Source: Paracyclopina nana (taxonomy: Eukaryota; Arthropoda; Copepoda; Cyclopoida; Cyclopettidae). From it: a stretch of 64,000 nt of DNA. The stretch lies in the NCBI GenBank assembly GCA_019096065.1, contig JAGUCH010000007.1:3184501-3248500 (forward strand), in the 5' to 3' direction. Position numbers and translations under genes: made by a program. Below the pieces are notes generated by a model. The model was not told the DNA's origin. It saw only the letters and a program-made list of their open reading frames with translations, and searched no databases. Below, piece by piece: positions 34,100 to 45,873 of this stretch (position 1 is its first letter; each line of letters begins with the position of its first letter).

Positions 34100-36417
34100 A
34101 TGTACTTCACAATACTGATGACGTTCACACTACTACTCGAGGTGCCAAGCGCACAACCCCGGCCTCAACCTGCTCTACAGGAAGGAGGAGACGGACCACC
34201 TGAAGACCCGGCTGCCACCTTCACGGTGTTTGACTGCGAGTCACCAAAATCAACCCACGAGAGCGTCGACTTGAATGACCCGGACGAATGCGATGATATC
34301 GGCACCACCTATGAATCGGCTGTCAACATCACCGTGCAGGTGCTGCAGACTGCGACGACCAAACCCGTCGCCGCCCACCGTTGCCACGTGACCCTGACCC
34401 GCGAAGTGACCAGATGCGGGTTCGACAGCGTCAGCTATGGGACCCAGATCGTTGCTTACCACCAGCCCTATACCGTGTCGCCCCAGGCCTGCCGCAAGGC
34501 GGTGGAACGGGCTACCTGATCGTCGAGGGCCAACGGGTGAATGTGACCCTCAACGTGCCCGCCAACCTGGCTTACTTCTCTCGAGGAGGTCTTGACGGAG
34601 ACCACCGATGCAGGACCATGTCATTCAGCCACAACGGTGTCATGTATCACCGCTCTTACGAGCAGACCCGGATCGACGCCCTTGTCACCGCTGTCTATGG
34701 AAAACTGCACACCAGCTCTGGACGAGTGGTGTTCGATAATCACATCGTGGCCAACTACCGGGACAAGATCGTCCACGACACGCTCGAAGGCACCATGGTA
34801 TGGGAAGCTCATGACACCACCTGCATGGAAGAGACCTCTGAGGTCTATCAAGGGCCCGCTTCGCTATACCCGCACCAGAACTCCACCATGCTAGGTCAGG
34901 TGGGGGATCTGCTCCTGATTGCCCGCGAAGAGGAATCCAGGTACGCAGGATTTGTCCTTAAGGGGGTCCAGTCGACCTGCCAGCGGCGGGTCTTCCGGAC
35001 TCAGCTGAGGGACTTTGCAGTCGTCCTTCTCCGCCCGGGCGAGGCTCCCATCGCCGCGTCGACCCACCTGACGGAAGAGGTCCACCACGCTCACGTGCAA
35101 ACCCAACTGGCTTTCCTGCACGCCGAGCACGCCCTGCATCTCGACGACCGGTTCAAATTCCTGCAGGACCTCATCTGCAAGAATGAGCGGAGCATCCTGC
35201 ACACCAAGCTGCAGGACATGGCCAGCGGTGGGTCCTCCTACGCCACGCTTGACTCCCACGGGCCCGGCCATTTGGTCACCCGGGCTGGGGCGGTCGCCTA
35301 CATCACCAGCTGCTACCCGATGCAGGCCATGACGCGTGCCTTCCCTAACTGCACGCAGGAGATCCCCGTGTTGGTCGGGAACCACTCCCGGTTCGCGGAT
35401 CCCCTCTCCTTCATCTTGGTGGACCGGTCCAGCATCATACCCTGCGACGCCATCACGCCTGTGAAGTGGAGGATCCAGGGACACTGGATGTGTGCTACTC
35501 CTAGCATCCACTCCTGCACGCCGCCATCGCAATTGGACCCCACCTCCGATCGACAACATGGACGCCCCTACGAGATCGGTCGGGGCCTAGGAGGTGGTAT
35601 CTACTCCGCCCAGCAGCAGGCCGAGCACGCCCTCTACCTGCAGCTGTACCACGCGCGCGAGGCCGTGGTCACCACTCTGACGTCCAACGTCCTGAGGAAC
35701 AGCTTCGCACGCGGATCGGGGGCCACCACCCTCTGGTCCGAGGACGACATCGACATGATGGTTGACCAGGTGGGCAACGCCCTCATCCCCTTCTTTTCGA
35801 CCGTGGGGAAATACTGGAGCTACATGACCGGAGGTTTGGTGATCCTGGGCCTCATCAAGATCATCCTAGGCTCTATCATCCGTATGATTATCCTGTATCG
35901 CCTGGGGTGGTGGTTGATGTATGGCCTGTGGCACACTGCCTTCATGGCTGTCGAACTCCCCTGGCGCATGGTAGCCAACCTGGGTAACGACGGACCCTTG
36001 TTCCCTGGCGACGACGATGAGGATGATGGCCACCCGGATTTCCGGCGCCGACCTCGCTGGAAGCGAGACCACCGAGAACGAGCGGCCACCGAGCTCAGTG
36101 ACTTCACTGTGCAAGATGGTTCGGAAACGGGAGAGAAAGACCCTTTGGATGCTCCAGACAAGTCGACATCGCCCCTCAAGGCTCTCCGCCGGTGGACGCG
36201 GCCCGACAAGGAGACCCAAGCATATCAGGACCTCCAAGCCCAGATCCGTACGATTCACCAGCAATACACGGATCTATACGGGGTCCTTCAGCAGACCCTT
36301 CCCCAGGCACGCATGGTTGACGCGAATGGGACCCAGCCCAGCGCTCCCGCCATGGAGGGTCCCCCTCGAGGCTCCCTGCTAGACCTGACTCAATCCGTCA
36401 CTGCGAGGACACAGTAA
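34100..36417 (+). pseudogene. Retroelement envelope glycoprotein gene, frameshifted (copy 1)
   Basis: A membrane glycoprotein expected to mediate particle entry. A splice acceptor (TTTTCCAG at 34087-34094) stands just before the ATG at 34100. It starts with a hydrophobic signal peptide, followed by a cysteine-rich ectodomain with NIT, NVT, NST, NCT and NHS sequons. There is a membrane anchor near 35820-35900, then a second hydrophobic stretch and a charged tail. The frame breaks at the G run 34509-34511, which is one G shorter than in the second copy; from there a second frame stays open to TAA at 36415. I see no furin site or fusion peptide of the baculovirus-F type found in Drosophila errantiviruses. 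The spacing of cysteines around SCYP, PNCTQEIPV, FADPLSF and HWMC recalls jingchuvirus-type glycoproteins; this is from memory and uncertain. Confidence 0.75.
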
Positions 36418-36435
36418 CCTTCTAGCGTGGGGTGA

Positions 36436-36680
36436 TGTAGCAGGGAGCGTGTCGGCCTACGGGTCGACCGCTCGCTGCGCGCGCTCGCCTCGGGCGCGCG
36501 GTAGTATAACGAGTAGTATAGTGTGATCATCAGTAAAGGAAATAAATTCACCGCATTGACACGTGTTGTCTGCGGCCCAAAGACTGACCTCTGCTAGCCT
36601 CCAGGCCCGTCCCCGCTTGACGTAGCCTAGATACGAGTAGTGGCTTGATAAGTCACAGTAGTATATCTCGACCTACTACA
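36436..36680 (+). repeat. 3' LTR of the complete element
   Basis: 245 bp, matching 27454-27698 from TGTAG to CTACA. A purine-rich tract (GTGGGGTGA) stands directly before it and would prime plus-strand synthesis. ATAT follows at 36681, completing the target duplication. Confidence 0.95.
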
Positions 36681-37721
36681 ATATTTCCTTGCTTACTCAA
36701 TCAAAGGAGAATGCTCTGTGGTGCTAAGCAGACAATTGCTTTCTAAAGGAAATGCAGTAGAGCATTATTCATAAAATGCCCTGACCTATGCTAGATTGCT
36801 CAAATACTTTCCCAAACTATGCTAACAAGGAACAAATCAAAAAACTTACTCAGTCTAGGAAATGCATTTGCACAAAGACATGCTTTTATAATTGCTATTA
36901 TAACTCAGCCTTATCTTGATCATAAGCAAAGTGGACTTCACAAGGAATCAAAACTGGATACACTTATGTAGCAAATTACATACGCAGATAAACGTAAATG
37001 GTATTTAAACGCAACTTTTGAAGTTGTGGACTTAGCAACCTCAGTGCTTCTGAAGAAAAAGTTGGCTGATGAATGTTTTTAACTTTATGCAGACCTTCAG
37101 ATGAAAATATTTTTAGTTGGGAGGATCAAGGCAAGTCTACCCAACTGAAAAACTTTGCATTATTAATCATCTTAGAAAATGGAAAAAGGCTTAATATATG
37201 TTCATTTTTTCTCGCATTATTTTGAAACTTGCTCAAATCATAATTTTTCTCCAGCTTTGCACCTTAGTTTTATTTAGTTGATAACTGCGCACTTAAATCA
37301 AATGATTTTTAGTAGCTAAGTATTCTACAAAGCAACGGGGGCATAGTTTTCTCACCTCTAATAAAATCATAACTCATAATGTGTGGCTTTCAGGAGTTGA
37401 AACGAAATACTTGAAATATGAAGATATCTTGACTCGGATTTACCATGTCCCTTTTCCTCTTCAAACATCTGATGCCGCAACCCGAGAGAAGAGTGCCAAT
37501 AATAAGATCTGAATTTCTTCCTGCGCGTGTGATCATCTCCTTACCACAAGTCCGGCATCCACGAAGACATTGTACATGTAAGGGACATCTTGGAAAGGGA
37601 CATCAAAAAAAGTTCCACCGAAAAATCTCAAGCAGGGCCATGATGAACAATGCTAATTTTATCTTGTTTTCCATAACCCTTAACAAAGACTTAGGAATCA
37701 AAACAGAAAATACAAGCGAAA
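36681..37721. other. AT-rich stretch downstream of the 3' LTR
   Basis: No supported gene. An open frame on the + strand (37445-37732, starting MSLFLFKH, with a basic His/Lys-rich middle) has no signal peptide, domain or partner exon. It ends against the 7TM gene on the other strand. I leave it uncalled. Confidence 0.4.
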
Positions 37722-38717
37722 TTAGTTACTGAAATAAGTGCGTCTCAGCTCAGGCGAGGCTGAGATAAAGGAAATGCTATTCAAAACAGAAGAGAGTACT
37801 AAGAAGCAATTAGTTGAAGCTGGAGAGAAGAAGTGGTTGTTGTCCATTTGCACCATCACAACCATGCCTGTGATGGTCAAAGTGGACACCAAGCAAGAGA
37901 CGGCTTGACCATACATGTTGATCACATTTCCTTGATGTCGCCTTCTCAGCTCTTCTTGAGAAACCGTCGATGCCATTGACCTGTTGTGATTCCGCAAATG
38001 GTGAAACAAGTAGACGTAAATGCCCAATTCGACAGCAACGATAGCCTGGCCCATCATGAACGACAGCTTGGACATGCGATGACCATATGCCATAGTCTCT
38101 TCAGTGACTCCTTCGTACCTCATGATGATTGTTTCCATGTTGCTTGAATGGCCATTGCAAAACTGCATGACCAAGCTTGATCCGGAGTTTTCCTTTCCAA
38201 TCCAAATCGGAGTGATGATGATTGCTATGATGATCCATTCGAAGGCAACCAAGAACTTGGCAGTCATCCTGGTTCGCAAACACTTTGCATATGAAGATTT
38301 GTGAAGGTAGACTGCTGCCATTCTGAACAGGGCGATGGTCAAGGCTCCAGAACATACACAAGCGTTGTGAAGCGATCCAACTAACCATAGTATGGTGCAA
38401 CCAGCTTGCCCAAACAAGTGATCAAGAGGTGTTGAGAGGAGGATTGAGCCAACAATGAGAACTGTGAAGACCAAGTAGAGGCCAAGCTGTCCAACCTGCA
38501 AATATTGAATCTTCTGATTGTTAAGGAAGGAAATTGGCAAGATTGTGATTACCTGATCGATGAGGGTAATGGTATTTATTGGGCGACCTTTTGGAGCATA
38601 TTTTACCAAAAAGTTGATGATGAGGTATTTGCAAACAATGTTCACAGTTCCACAAGCCAACAGAGAGACAGAGAGTGGACTTGACTGATTCCCATTCCAA
38701 GAGCAGAACACTTTCAT
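37722..38717 (-). CDS. Orphan 7TM receptor, rhodopsin-like (copy 1)
   Basis: About 312 residues with seven hydrophobic segments, after removal of a 57-base intron at 38496-38552 that is in frame and free of stops (so 331 residues if retained). Segment 3 follows a cysteine (GCTILWL) and ends FRMAAVYLH, where a typical receptor has DRY. Segment 7 ends SISFISASPELRRTYF, where NPxxY would be expected. NES and NGH sites fit an exposed N-terminus or loop. An acceptor-like CTCATTCAG just upstream of the start allows a further 5' exon. Ligand and family are not recognised; a divergent arthropod receptor is the best guess. Confidence 0.6.
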   Translation of the reverse strand: MKVFCSWNGNQSSPLSVSLLACGTVNIVCKYLIINFLVKYAPKGRPINTITLIDQVITILPISFLNNQKIQYLQVGQLGLYLVFTVLIVGSILLSTPLDHLFGQAGCTILWLVGSLHNACVCSGALTIALFRMAAVYLHKSSYAKCLRTRMTAKFLVAFEWIIIAIIITPIWIGKENSGSSLVMQFCNGHSSNMETIIMRYEGVTEETMAYGHRMSKLSFMMGQAIVAVELGIYVYLFHHLRNHNRSMASTVSQEELRRRHQGNVINMYGQAVSCLVSTLTITGMVVMVQMDNNHFFSPASTNCFLVLSSVLNSISFISASPELRRTYFSN

Positions 38718-40284
38718 TCTGAATGAGAATGAGATCTATTCCATGACTGACCTCCGCCATGGCCTTCAAAACACTGAGTCTCAGCAGTAAGCAATACCTG
38801 TTTCTCTCGCAAAGTTAGCATCTCAGCAAATGAGCAGGCTTTCCAGCAGATTAGTGAGTATGTAATGGAAATAATGGAAGAGCAACTTAGACATGGAAAG
38901 GAATGAAGTACAAGCTCGGGTCTTGTAGAAATTGCTGGCTAGCATCTGAAAGTGCTTTTGGAATTCATATTGCTCAAACATCTGTTGAACAGCCCAAATG
39001 GACTTGAGCTCATGTTGACTTTTGCCCAAGCAGACTTTATTAAATGTTATTGGTCTGGCTTCTGGAAAGAATCGCACTCAGCTTCAGCTAATCTAGTGAT
39101 GGAGCTTGATAAGTTAAAAAAAATACTTACCTTCTCTACTGAAAGCCCTTTACTTACCACGCACAGTGAAGTGAATAATGCACTAGCTAATTGGCAATTA
39201 GATAGTTAAATTCAAGTACAGTTTTTAGGGTCTGCATAAGTTCTGGCTGCTAAAATTGTCATATCTTGATTAGGCGGGAACATTTTGGTAACAGCTTCAA
39301 TTGTCACTAGGCCAAAAGGTGAAATCATGGGAATTTCAAGTGATTCCTCAGAAATTTTCAACAGCAAATTTTGCACAGTTAATACTTCAGCTTGAACAAA
39401 AGAATAAAATAACTTTTAGATAAATATACTTTTATCATCAATTTCTGAAGGAAATGCAAAGGTTGCTAGTTCTGAAAGAGCTCTAAATTACATAATAGCA
39501 ATTTTTAATCAACCCCTATCCAAAAAGTTCGATAAGTCCGCAATTAACACCTCAAGAATAATCAGTCCAGTTCTTATTTTTCTTTTTTCTTTTAGAGCGC
39601 AGAAGAAATTGTGGGGGAAAGGGATTACGTAATTATGCTTTGTAACTAACCTCGAAATTAATCTGTACCTTATACAAAGGGATGTGCGAATCTGGTAACG
39701 TCTCCTCATGTTGTGGCACTTAATTGTCAAGTGTCATGATCGCCATCAAGAAAGACAAATTGGAACGACATTCATCATCCATGAATGTACGTTCAAGTAG
39801 AGCACTGAATCAAAATTCAAAATCAAAACCACTCTATTTACAACAAAACCAAAACAAGCGCGTTAATCGTTACCAGGCAGCTTTCCACCCTTGCATATGA
39901 CCAAGTGGCGTTTTCTCGTACTTTTAGGCAGTTTTCAGTTCAGAATTGCAAAAGCGCCTTTATAAATGAAAACAATCAAGCTAAAATATAATCTAGTGAT
40001 AAAATTAGCCCAAAACTTGTCTTTTCAGCCTGAATTGTGTGATAATAAGTTGAAAAAGGTATTTTCGAATCAAAGTGTCAAAACTGGATGTATTTGTTTA
40101 CAATTTCATTTTGTCATTTTTTAAGCCTAGTAAATTGATATTTGGACGAAGAAGCCTCTGTTTGAACCAGATTTTCAAGTTGTAGCTGTCATGGTCAACA
40201 ACTTGTCATTCTCCTTTTGGCCTGCGATAGCAGCTTTCATCTGAAAAATACGGCAGCTGTTTTCATAAACTCGAGTGGAAAAAC
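38718..40284. other. Divergent intergenic region between 7TM receptor and mutarotase genes (copy 1)
   Basis: About 1.57 kb of AT-rich DNA between a - strand and a + strand gene; it should contain both promoters. No coding region, RNA gene or clear core promoter was found. Confidence 0.5.
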
Positions 40285-41687
40285 ATGCCTGTGCAAAGAG
40301 AATCTTTTGGACAACTGGACAATGGAGAACCTGTGGAAAAATTCACTTTGACCAATTCCAATGGAGTCATTGTTGAGGTAGAAATCAAATTCACTCCATT
40401 TTCTATGATCTATGTAATCGATTTTTGCATTTTCGATAGCTTATTGACTATGGAGCTACAATTACATCTGTCAAATTGCCTAACAAAGATGGGACCAAAA
40501 CTGACATTGTCTTGGGCTTTGACAACATTTATGGCTACTTGGGGTAGTATTGCAATCCAAGAAGGTCTGGATATTTCATTTGATTTTCTCGCATTTTGCA
40601 GGAAAAATGGCAGAAATCCCTATATGGGCGCCATAGTTGGCAGAGTGGCTAATAGGATAGCTAAAGGCAGCTTTGAACTTGATGGGAAAAAATACAGTTT
40701 GGCCCAGAACAACGGGGAAAACAGTTTGCATGGAGGACTGCAGGGGTTTGACAAAGTCGTCTGGAATGCTTATGTCAATCCTGGTGATGAGGATTCTGTC
40801 TCATTTGCCTACTTGTCAAAAGATGGTGAAGAGGGCTATCCAGGTACTTTTGAAATCATGCTTGAAATAAAAAAAATATGAATTCATTCAAGGCAATGTT
40901 TGTGTCAATGTCTCTTATAAGTTGAGGGAGGACAACGGCTTGGACATCAGCATTGTTGGCTTGACTGACCAGCCTACCTTGCTCAATTTGGCTAACCATG
41001 CTTACTTCAATTTAGGTAATTGAAAAACTATAATTGAAAATAATCCCTATGCTAACTATTATAATTAATTATAAGTTGGGCATGAAAGTGGAGCTCAAGG
41101 ATTGTATGAGCATTCGGTGATGATACAGAGCGACTCTTACTTGCCAACCAATGACAAGCAGATTCCCTTGGGACATTTGGCACCTGTTGATGGATCGGTG
41201 TTTGATTTGAGGAGTGCAAAAATGATGGCTGAGCAATTGCCTTTATGTCCTGGAGGAGCGCACAACGGATATGACCATAATTTCTGCATCAACGGCAACC
41301 AAAATGAGTTTAGGTAAAATTCATGCAATAAATGAGGTAATTTAATTTTGATGTAATTTTTTTAGGCTTGCTGCGTGGATTGAGCATGGCAAAAGTGGAC
41401 GATCCCTTGAATGCTACTCAAATCAACCAGGAATGCAATTTTATTCGGGTATTTGCAGATTTTGAGTTCAATACAACTGAAATGAGATTTTTAAAATAGG
41501 CAACTTTTTGCCTGCTGATGGGAGCTTGAAAGGAAAGTTGGGCACTGTGTACGAGAAGCATGGAGGTTTCTGCTGCGAAACTCAGATGTTTCCAGATGCC
41601 ATCAACCAAAAGAACTTTGATCACGATTCCATCTTGAGACCAGGACAAAAGTACGAGCATCGTGTGATGTACAAATTTGGTTTCTAG
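40285..41687 (+). CDS. GALM: Galactose mutarotase / aldose 1-epimerase (copy 1)
   Basis: Interconverts alpha and beta anomers of galactose and glucose, the first step before galactokinase. Seven exons with matching phases: 40285-40377, 40440-40543, 40602-40843, 40893-41015, 41076-41313, 41366-41448, 41500-41687. They give 356 residues against about 342 in human GALM. Motifs: GAIVGRVANRIAKG, NSLHGG (first histidine), GEEGYPG, NLANHAYFNLG (catalytic His), GYDHNFC (Asp) and CETQMFPDA (catalytic Glu). All expected active-site residues are present. The introns are all near 50-60 bases. An identical copy lies at 52065-53467. Confidence 0.93.
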
Positions 41688-42686
41688 CCAGTTATAACAA
41701 ACTAGAAAAAACAAGCTATTAATTCAAAATCCAGTTCAGTCTACATTTTTTGCTTTTAAGCTTAACTCAAGGGTTAGCTGTCAATTATGCTCTAAAGCTT
41801 TGTAATCCTAGATAAGGTGAAAAGTAATGAATTTTACCCTTCTTCTCCTTTTCCGGGTTGTCAATATTTCACTTTTTTCTTAATTTCCTGGATGTAACAT
41901 TCTGATCATTTTGGTCTTGTGCTAGAAAATGGGTTTAATTTTCAGCTTAAGCTTTATTTTTTGCAATTTAAAAGATTCGTACTGAACATCAATCTCAAAT
42001 GCATTTCAAAATTGCAAGTTTACCTAATCTCAGCAAAATATATAGTTAAGGTTATTTAGAATAGACTAAGCTATTTGGTCAAAGCATTCATATTTCAAAC
42101 CACCCAAAACAACATTAGTAAAAAACCAGAAATGAGGAAAAAAGCTAGATAAAAGTGCGAGCCCTCGTTGTCAGTCATGCTCAGGATCCCTCCATGTAAA
42201 ATAGCTCAGTTTACCTGCATGCACATGCACTCGGAGTATTGATGAATGAGCAAAAATCCTTTAAGCAATCTTTTGCCTTACATAACCTGTAAAATGTTGA
42301 ACCTGCCGCTCCGATAATGTTGGTCCAAAACGAATTCGAATGTCTTCAAGCCTATTTAACTGTAAGTATGACTTGCAATATATTTATATATTTTTTATAT
42401 TATACTTTTTTATATTAAGGATATTTTCCATTTCCAGGTTTTTAGCACTGAAGGTTATTCCGTACATATAGTATATAGAGGAAAAGTGTGGCAGTGGTCT
42501 GGTGGTACAGTCACTACTATGCTAGACTAGCATGGGCCTTTTGCAGTTCTTCCACTGCATAGCAGCATGTACCTAGCTCTACCTTAGCTGTCAGTCCACA
42601 TGACCAAGTCACCTATGCTGTGCTACAGCAGGTAAAACACAAAAGTGACACACTCTCACACACCAGCTTATAACACATCATTCCAC
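41688..42686. other. Upstream region of the OATP exon 1 copy (copy 1)
   Basis: About 1 kb with T/A-rich runs (42390-42420). It should contain the GALM 3' UTR and the OATP promoter. It is repeated at 53468-54466. Confidence 0.5.
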
Positions 42687-43064
42687 ATGACTGACAAATC
42701 CACCTCGTGTGGCCTCTTCAATTGGAGGCCACAGTGGGCCCAAAAGTTGGCCTCGCGAGGGGTGTACCTGGCCTTGTTCTCCATTGTGGGCATCGTGCAA
42801 AGCATGGCCTTTTCCTACTTGACCGTGGTGCTGTCCACCATTGAGAAGCGGTTCGGCCTCAAGTCGAAAGAGGCCACGTGGATCTACAGTGGTAACGAGA
42901 TCAGCCAGATCTTCTTCATCTTCTTCCTGCCTTTTGTTGGCCGCGTGAAAAAAAGGCCGCTATTCATGGGATTATCCATTATGCTGTCCGCTTTGGGTCT
43001 GCTTATCATCGCGTTTCCGCATTTTACGGGTGAACAAACTTACTTAAGGGACATTGACAAAGAG
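42687..43064 (+). CDS. Orphan OATP exon 1 (truncated gene copy)
   Basis: 126 codons identical to OATP exon 1 at 54467-54844, with its upstream region, donor (GAG|GTATGC) and most of intron 1 duplicated as well. It encodes the cytosolic start and about the first three membrane segments of the transporter. Exons 2-4 are missing from this copy. Instead, the intron-1 acceptor at 43409-43411 is followed in phase 0 by retroelement pol (43412-45685), so a spliced fusion of 883 residues is possible. Without expression data it is safest to treat it as a truncated gene copy. Confidence 0.8.
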
Positions 43065-43411
43065 GTATGCATACTTACTTAACTTAATCTGCAATATTTG
43101 CAGAAGTTGAATCAGGATTATTTTTAAATTGGTTTCAATTTTGCAAAATCTCGCGAAATCGCTGTTTTTCCTTTGTTCAGCGCGCATTTCGCGGATTTTG
43201 GGCTTATGGTACCATAAAGCAATTAGCATATTTAATTGAGCTTGCTGCAGAAAAAAAGTCGCCAAATGGCTTAGCGCTATAGCATTTTTCTTTGTTGGGA
43301 GAGCATTTCGCGGAATTTAGCTTTGTAAAATAAAATATGATAAGACTATAGTGTATGCGTATACACTATTGCAGTTTTTCGGCGAAAATCAAGCTATTGT
43401 GAAATTTTCAG

Positions 43412-45685
43412 AGCCCGCAGCCATTCATCCTGGATACCGACTGGAGCGGGGACAACCAGTGCGTGGGGGCCGTCCTGTCGCAAGTTCAAGGGGGAAAGGA
43501 GCGAGTCATCCTCTTTGGGGCCAAGAAGCTGACCCGGAGCCAGGCTAACTACTCCGCCACCCAAGGGGAACTCGCTGCCGTCATCATCTGGCTGCGCAAG
43601 TGGCGGTATTACCTCCAATATCGGCCTTTCATCCTCCGCACGGACCATGCCGCCCTGCAATGGATTCGCACCATGGAGGAGCCCCGTAGCATGCTTGCCA
43701 GGTGGCTGGAGACCATCAGCCAGTTTGACTTCAAGGTCGTCCACCGGGCCGGAACCAAGCACGCCAACGCCGACGCCCTGAGTCGCGCCGAGCACGTCAC
43801 CGACACCGAGGGCACGGACGTGTCCAATGAGAGCTGCGCGGGCGTCCAAGCGATGATAGCCTCGGCCGAGGCTGCCCTGGACATGGCCAACCCCGCCGAG
43901 TGGATCCAGGGGCAAACAGAGGACGAGGATTTGCAACCGGTGCGGCGACTGATCAGCCAGCAGAGCCGACCGAGCCCTGAGCACAAAGAGGCCGCCTCCC
44001 ATCGAGGCAAGATCCTGCTGGGCCTCTTTGACAGCCTCTACCTGGATGATCAAGGTCTCCTTCGGTACAAGAAGGAAGAAGGACAAGGCCGAGAGGCTCG
44101 CCACCTGGTCGTGGTTCCTCGATCCTCGGAAGAAGGGCTAGTGAGGCACATTCACGAAACCATGGGTCATCAGGGCAGAGACACCACTGTTGACCGGGTC
44201 TCCCGCCGGTTCTACATGCCCAACGCCACCCGAGTTGCCGCGGAGGTCGTGGCCACCTGCCGCACCTGCCAGAAACATCAGCCGGAGACCGCGGACCAAC
44301 GTCACTCACTACATTCTCACCGGGCGGGCTATCCCTGGCAAAGGGTTGCCATCGACTACGTGGGGCCCCTCAAGCCCCCTGTCGACGGACATCAGTACCT
44401 CTTCACCGTACGTGACCTCTTCAGCCGATGGATCGAGGCTTTCCCATGCGCCTCGGCCAACGCTGACACCGCCGTGAGGTTCCTGACCTCAGAGATCATC
44501 CCGCGATATGGGCTAATGGAGAACCTCCATTCTGACCGAGGCACCCACTTCACCGCCGCCCTGTTCCAGCAAGTAGCCAAAGCACTAGGTGTCAGGCACT
44601 CTACCACGCCGGCCTACAACCCTAAGTCTAACTGGGTTGAACGGGCCCACCGGGACCTCAACGGCCTCCTGGCCAAACTGGTCTGCGGGCGACCATCCCG
44701 CTGGAAGGAAGTACTGCCCGTCGCCCTGTTTATCATGCGCACCACCAAATGCCGCATGACCGGCTACGCCCCGTATGAATTGCTATTTGGGCGGCCTGCC
44801 ACCTCGCAACTGGACCTTCTGTTTGGAGACCCCCAACCACTTCTGAGAGAGGCCTCTGAGGCCGGGCAAGTTGCCCAGGCCCTCAAGGCTCGAATCCAGG
44901 CAGCCCATGAATGGGCCCGAAAGAACATGGCCACATCGATCCACCGACAAAGGATGGCCTACCACAAGGACAAAACGACGTATGTCCCGGGGCAACAGGT
45001 GTGGCTGTACACGCCCACCGTGGCCCGCCACATCTCCAAGAAGCTCCAAACCTTCTGGTCAGGCCCCTGGACCATACTTAGGAAGGTCAACGACGTGACC
45101 TTCGAGATCTTGCCTGACCCCTCATGGATTCGAAAGAAGTCCGAGGTCGTCTCGATAGACAGGCTCAAATTGTACCGGGCAACGGCGGAAGATGCCCACG
45201 ATGGCAATGCCGGCAACCCGCCGCCAGCCAATGCAGATCTATCCATGCGAGGTGATGAGTTTGCTGAAGATGTTGCGCTCCCTTCCGATGATGAAGGCGA
45301 CAGTGAGAACAACATCGAGCTCCCAACAACCGGCCACGAAACGGTATCAGCACCGTCACCTCGGGAAACACGGTACCGCAAACGTAGGACCCAGGCGGAA
45401 ATGCTGCAACAAGAAACAGCAGATTTCCTGGGGGCCGAAGTTGAGGTTGCCCATGGAGCATCATCTCCTGCAACCAGAACCAGATCACGCTCAGGCCAAA
45501 AATCAGATCAACCAGACCCAGAGCTACCTCCGCTGGCACCAATCAATATGCCGCCATACAGACCCCTGGTAGCACAGCCTACGGTCACGATGCCACAATT
45601 CAGGCCACTGCCTGAAATGAGCGATTCTGAGAATGATGATTTTGCTACACCAACAAATTCGAGCAGTGCTTCAAGCACAGAATAA
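43412..45685 (+). pseudogene. pol 3' part (RNase H and integrase), open frame, copy 2
   Basis: One open frame of 757 codons from the junction to TAA at 45683. It has RNase H (FILDTDWSGD onward), HHCC and D,D-35-E integrase motifs and the Ser/Pro-rich tail. Unlike copy 1 it has five C at 44375-44379, so the integrase is uninterrupted. It lacks RT and any own start near the junction (first ATG at about 43670). Its phase fits the preserved OATP splice acceptor. Confidence 0.85.
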
Positions 45686-45873
45686 CAGACGAATGAGCAG
45701 CACAACAAAAAGACGGCCGCAAAATTTTGGGGGCCCCCCTAAGTATACTTTGAAAATTCTGCGGCTTGAAAGAAAGCGCAATTAATAAAGAAATAATAGC
45801 AGCACAAACCGGCAGGTGTACAATAATGAGGCAGCATGTCAACACGTTTCCTTTACTCTCTTTTCCAGAAGCA

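Larger units (their letters stand above)
27454..36680 (+). mobile_element. Ty3/gypsy-class LTR retroelement with envelope gene (9227 bp)
   Basis: Two near-identical 245-bp LTRs begin TGTAG and end CTACA, and are flanked by the 4-bp target duplication ATAT (27450-27453 and 36681-36684). Order: 5' LTR, primer site, long structured leader, gag with a zinc knuckle, protease, RT-RNase H-integrase, env, purine-rich tract, 3' LTR. Integrase after RNase H and a YLDD RT motif place it in the Ty3/gypsy class. The element is far more GC-rich than its surroundings. Frame breaks occur in gag, protease, pol and env, so this copy looks inactive as written, but most breaks are one-base changes in G/C runs and may be read errors. 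It resembles an invertebrate endogenous retrovirus. Confidence 0.92.
31639..43411 (+). repeat. Tandem duplication, copy 1 (11773 bp)
   Basis: This stretch recurs head to tail at 43412-55191. It runs from the pol gene (at an AGC codon in the RNase H region) to the last base of OATP intron 1. Between the copies I noticed one substitution (about 36772 versus 48552) and a handful of indels: C4/C5 in pol, AG lost and one G gained or lost in env, 9 bases in env, one C in env, one GC in the LTR. Everything else I compared is the same, with a constant offset of 11780 after the LTR. Confidence 0.95.

Noticed and set aside
37445-37732. Basic His/Lys-rich peptide gene on the + strand
   Set aside because: No signal peptide, domain or splice partner; could be chance.
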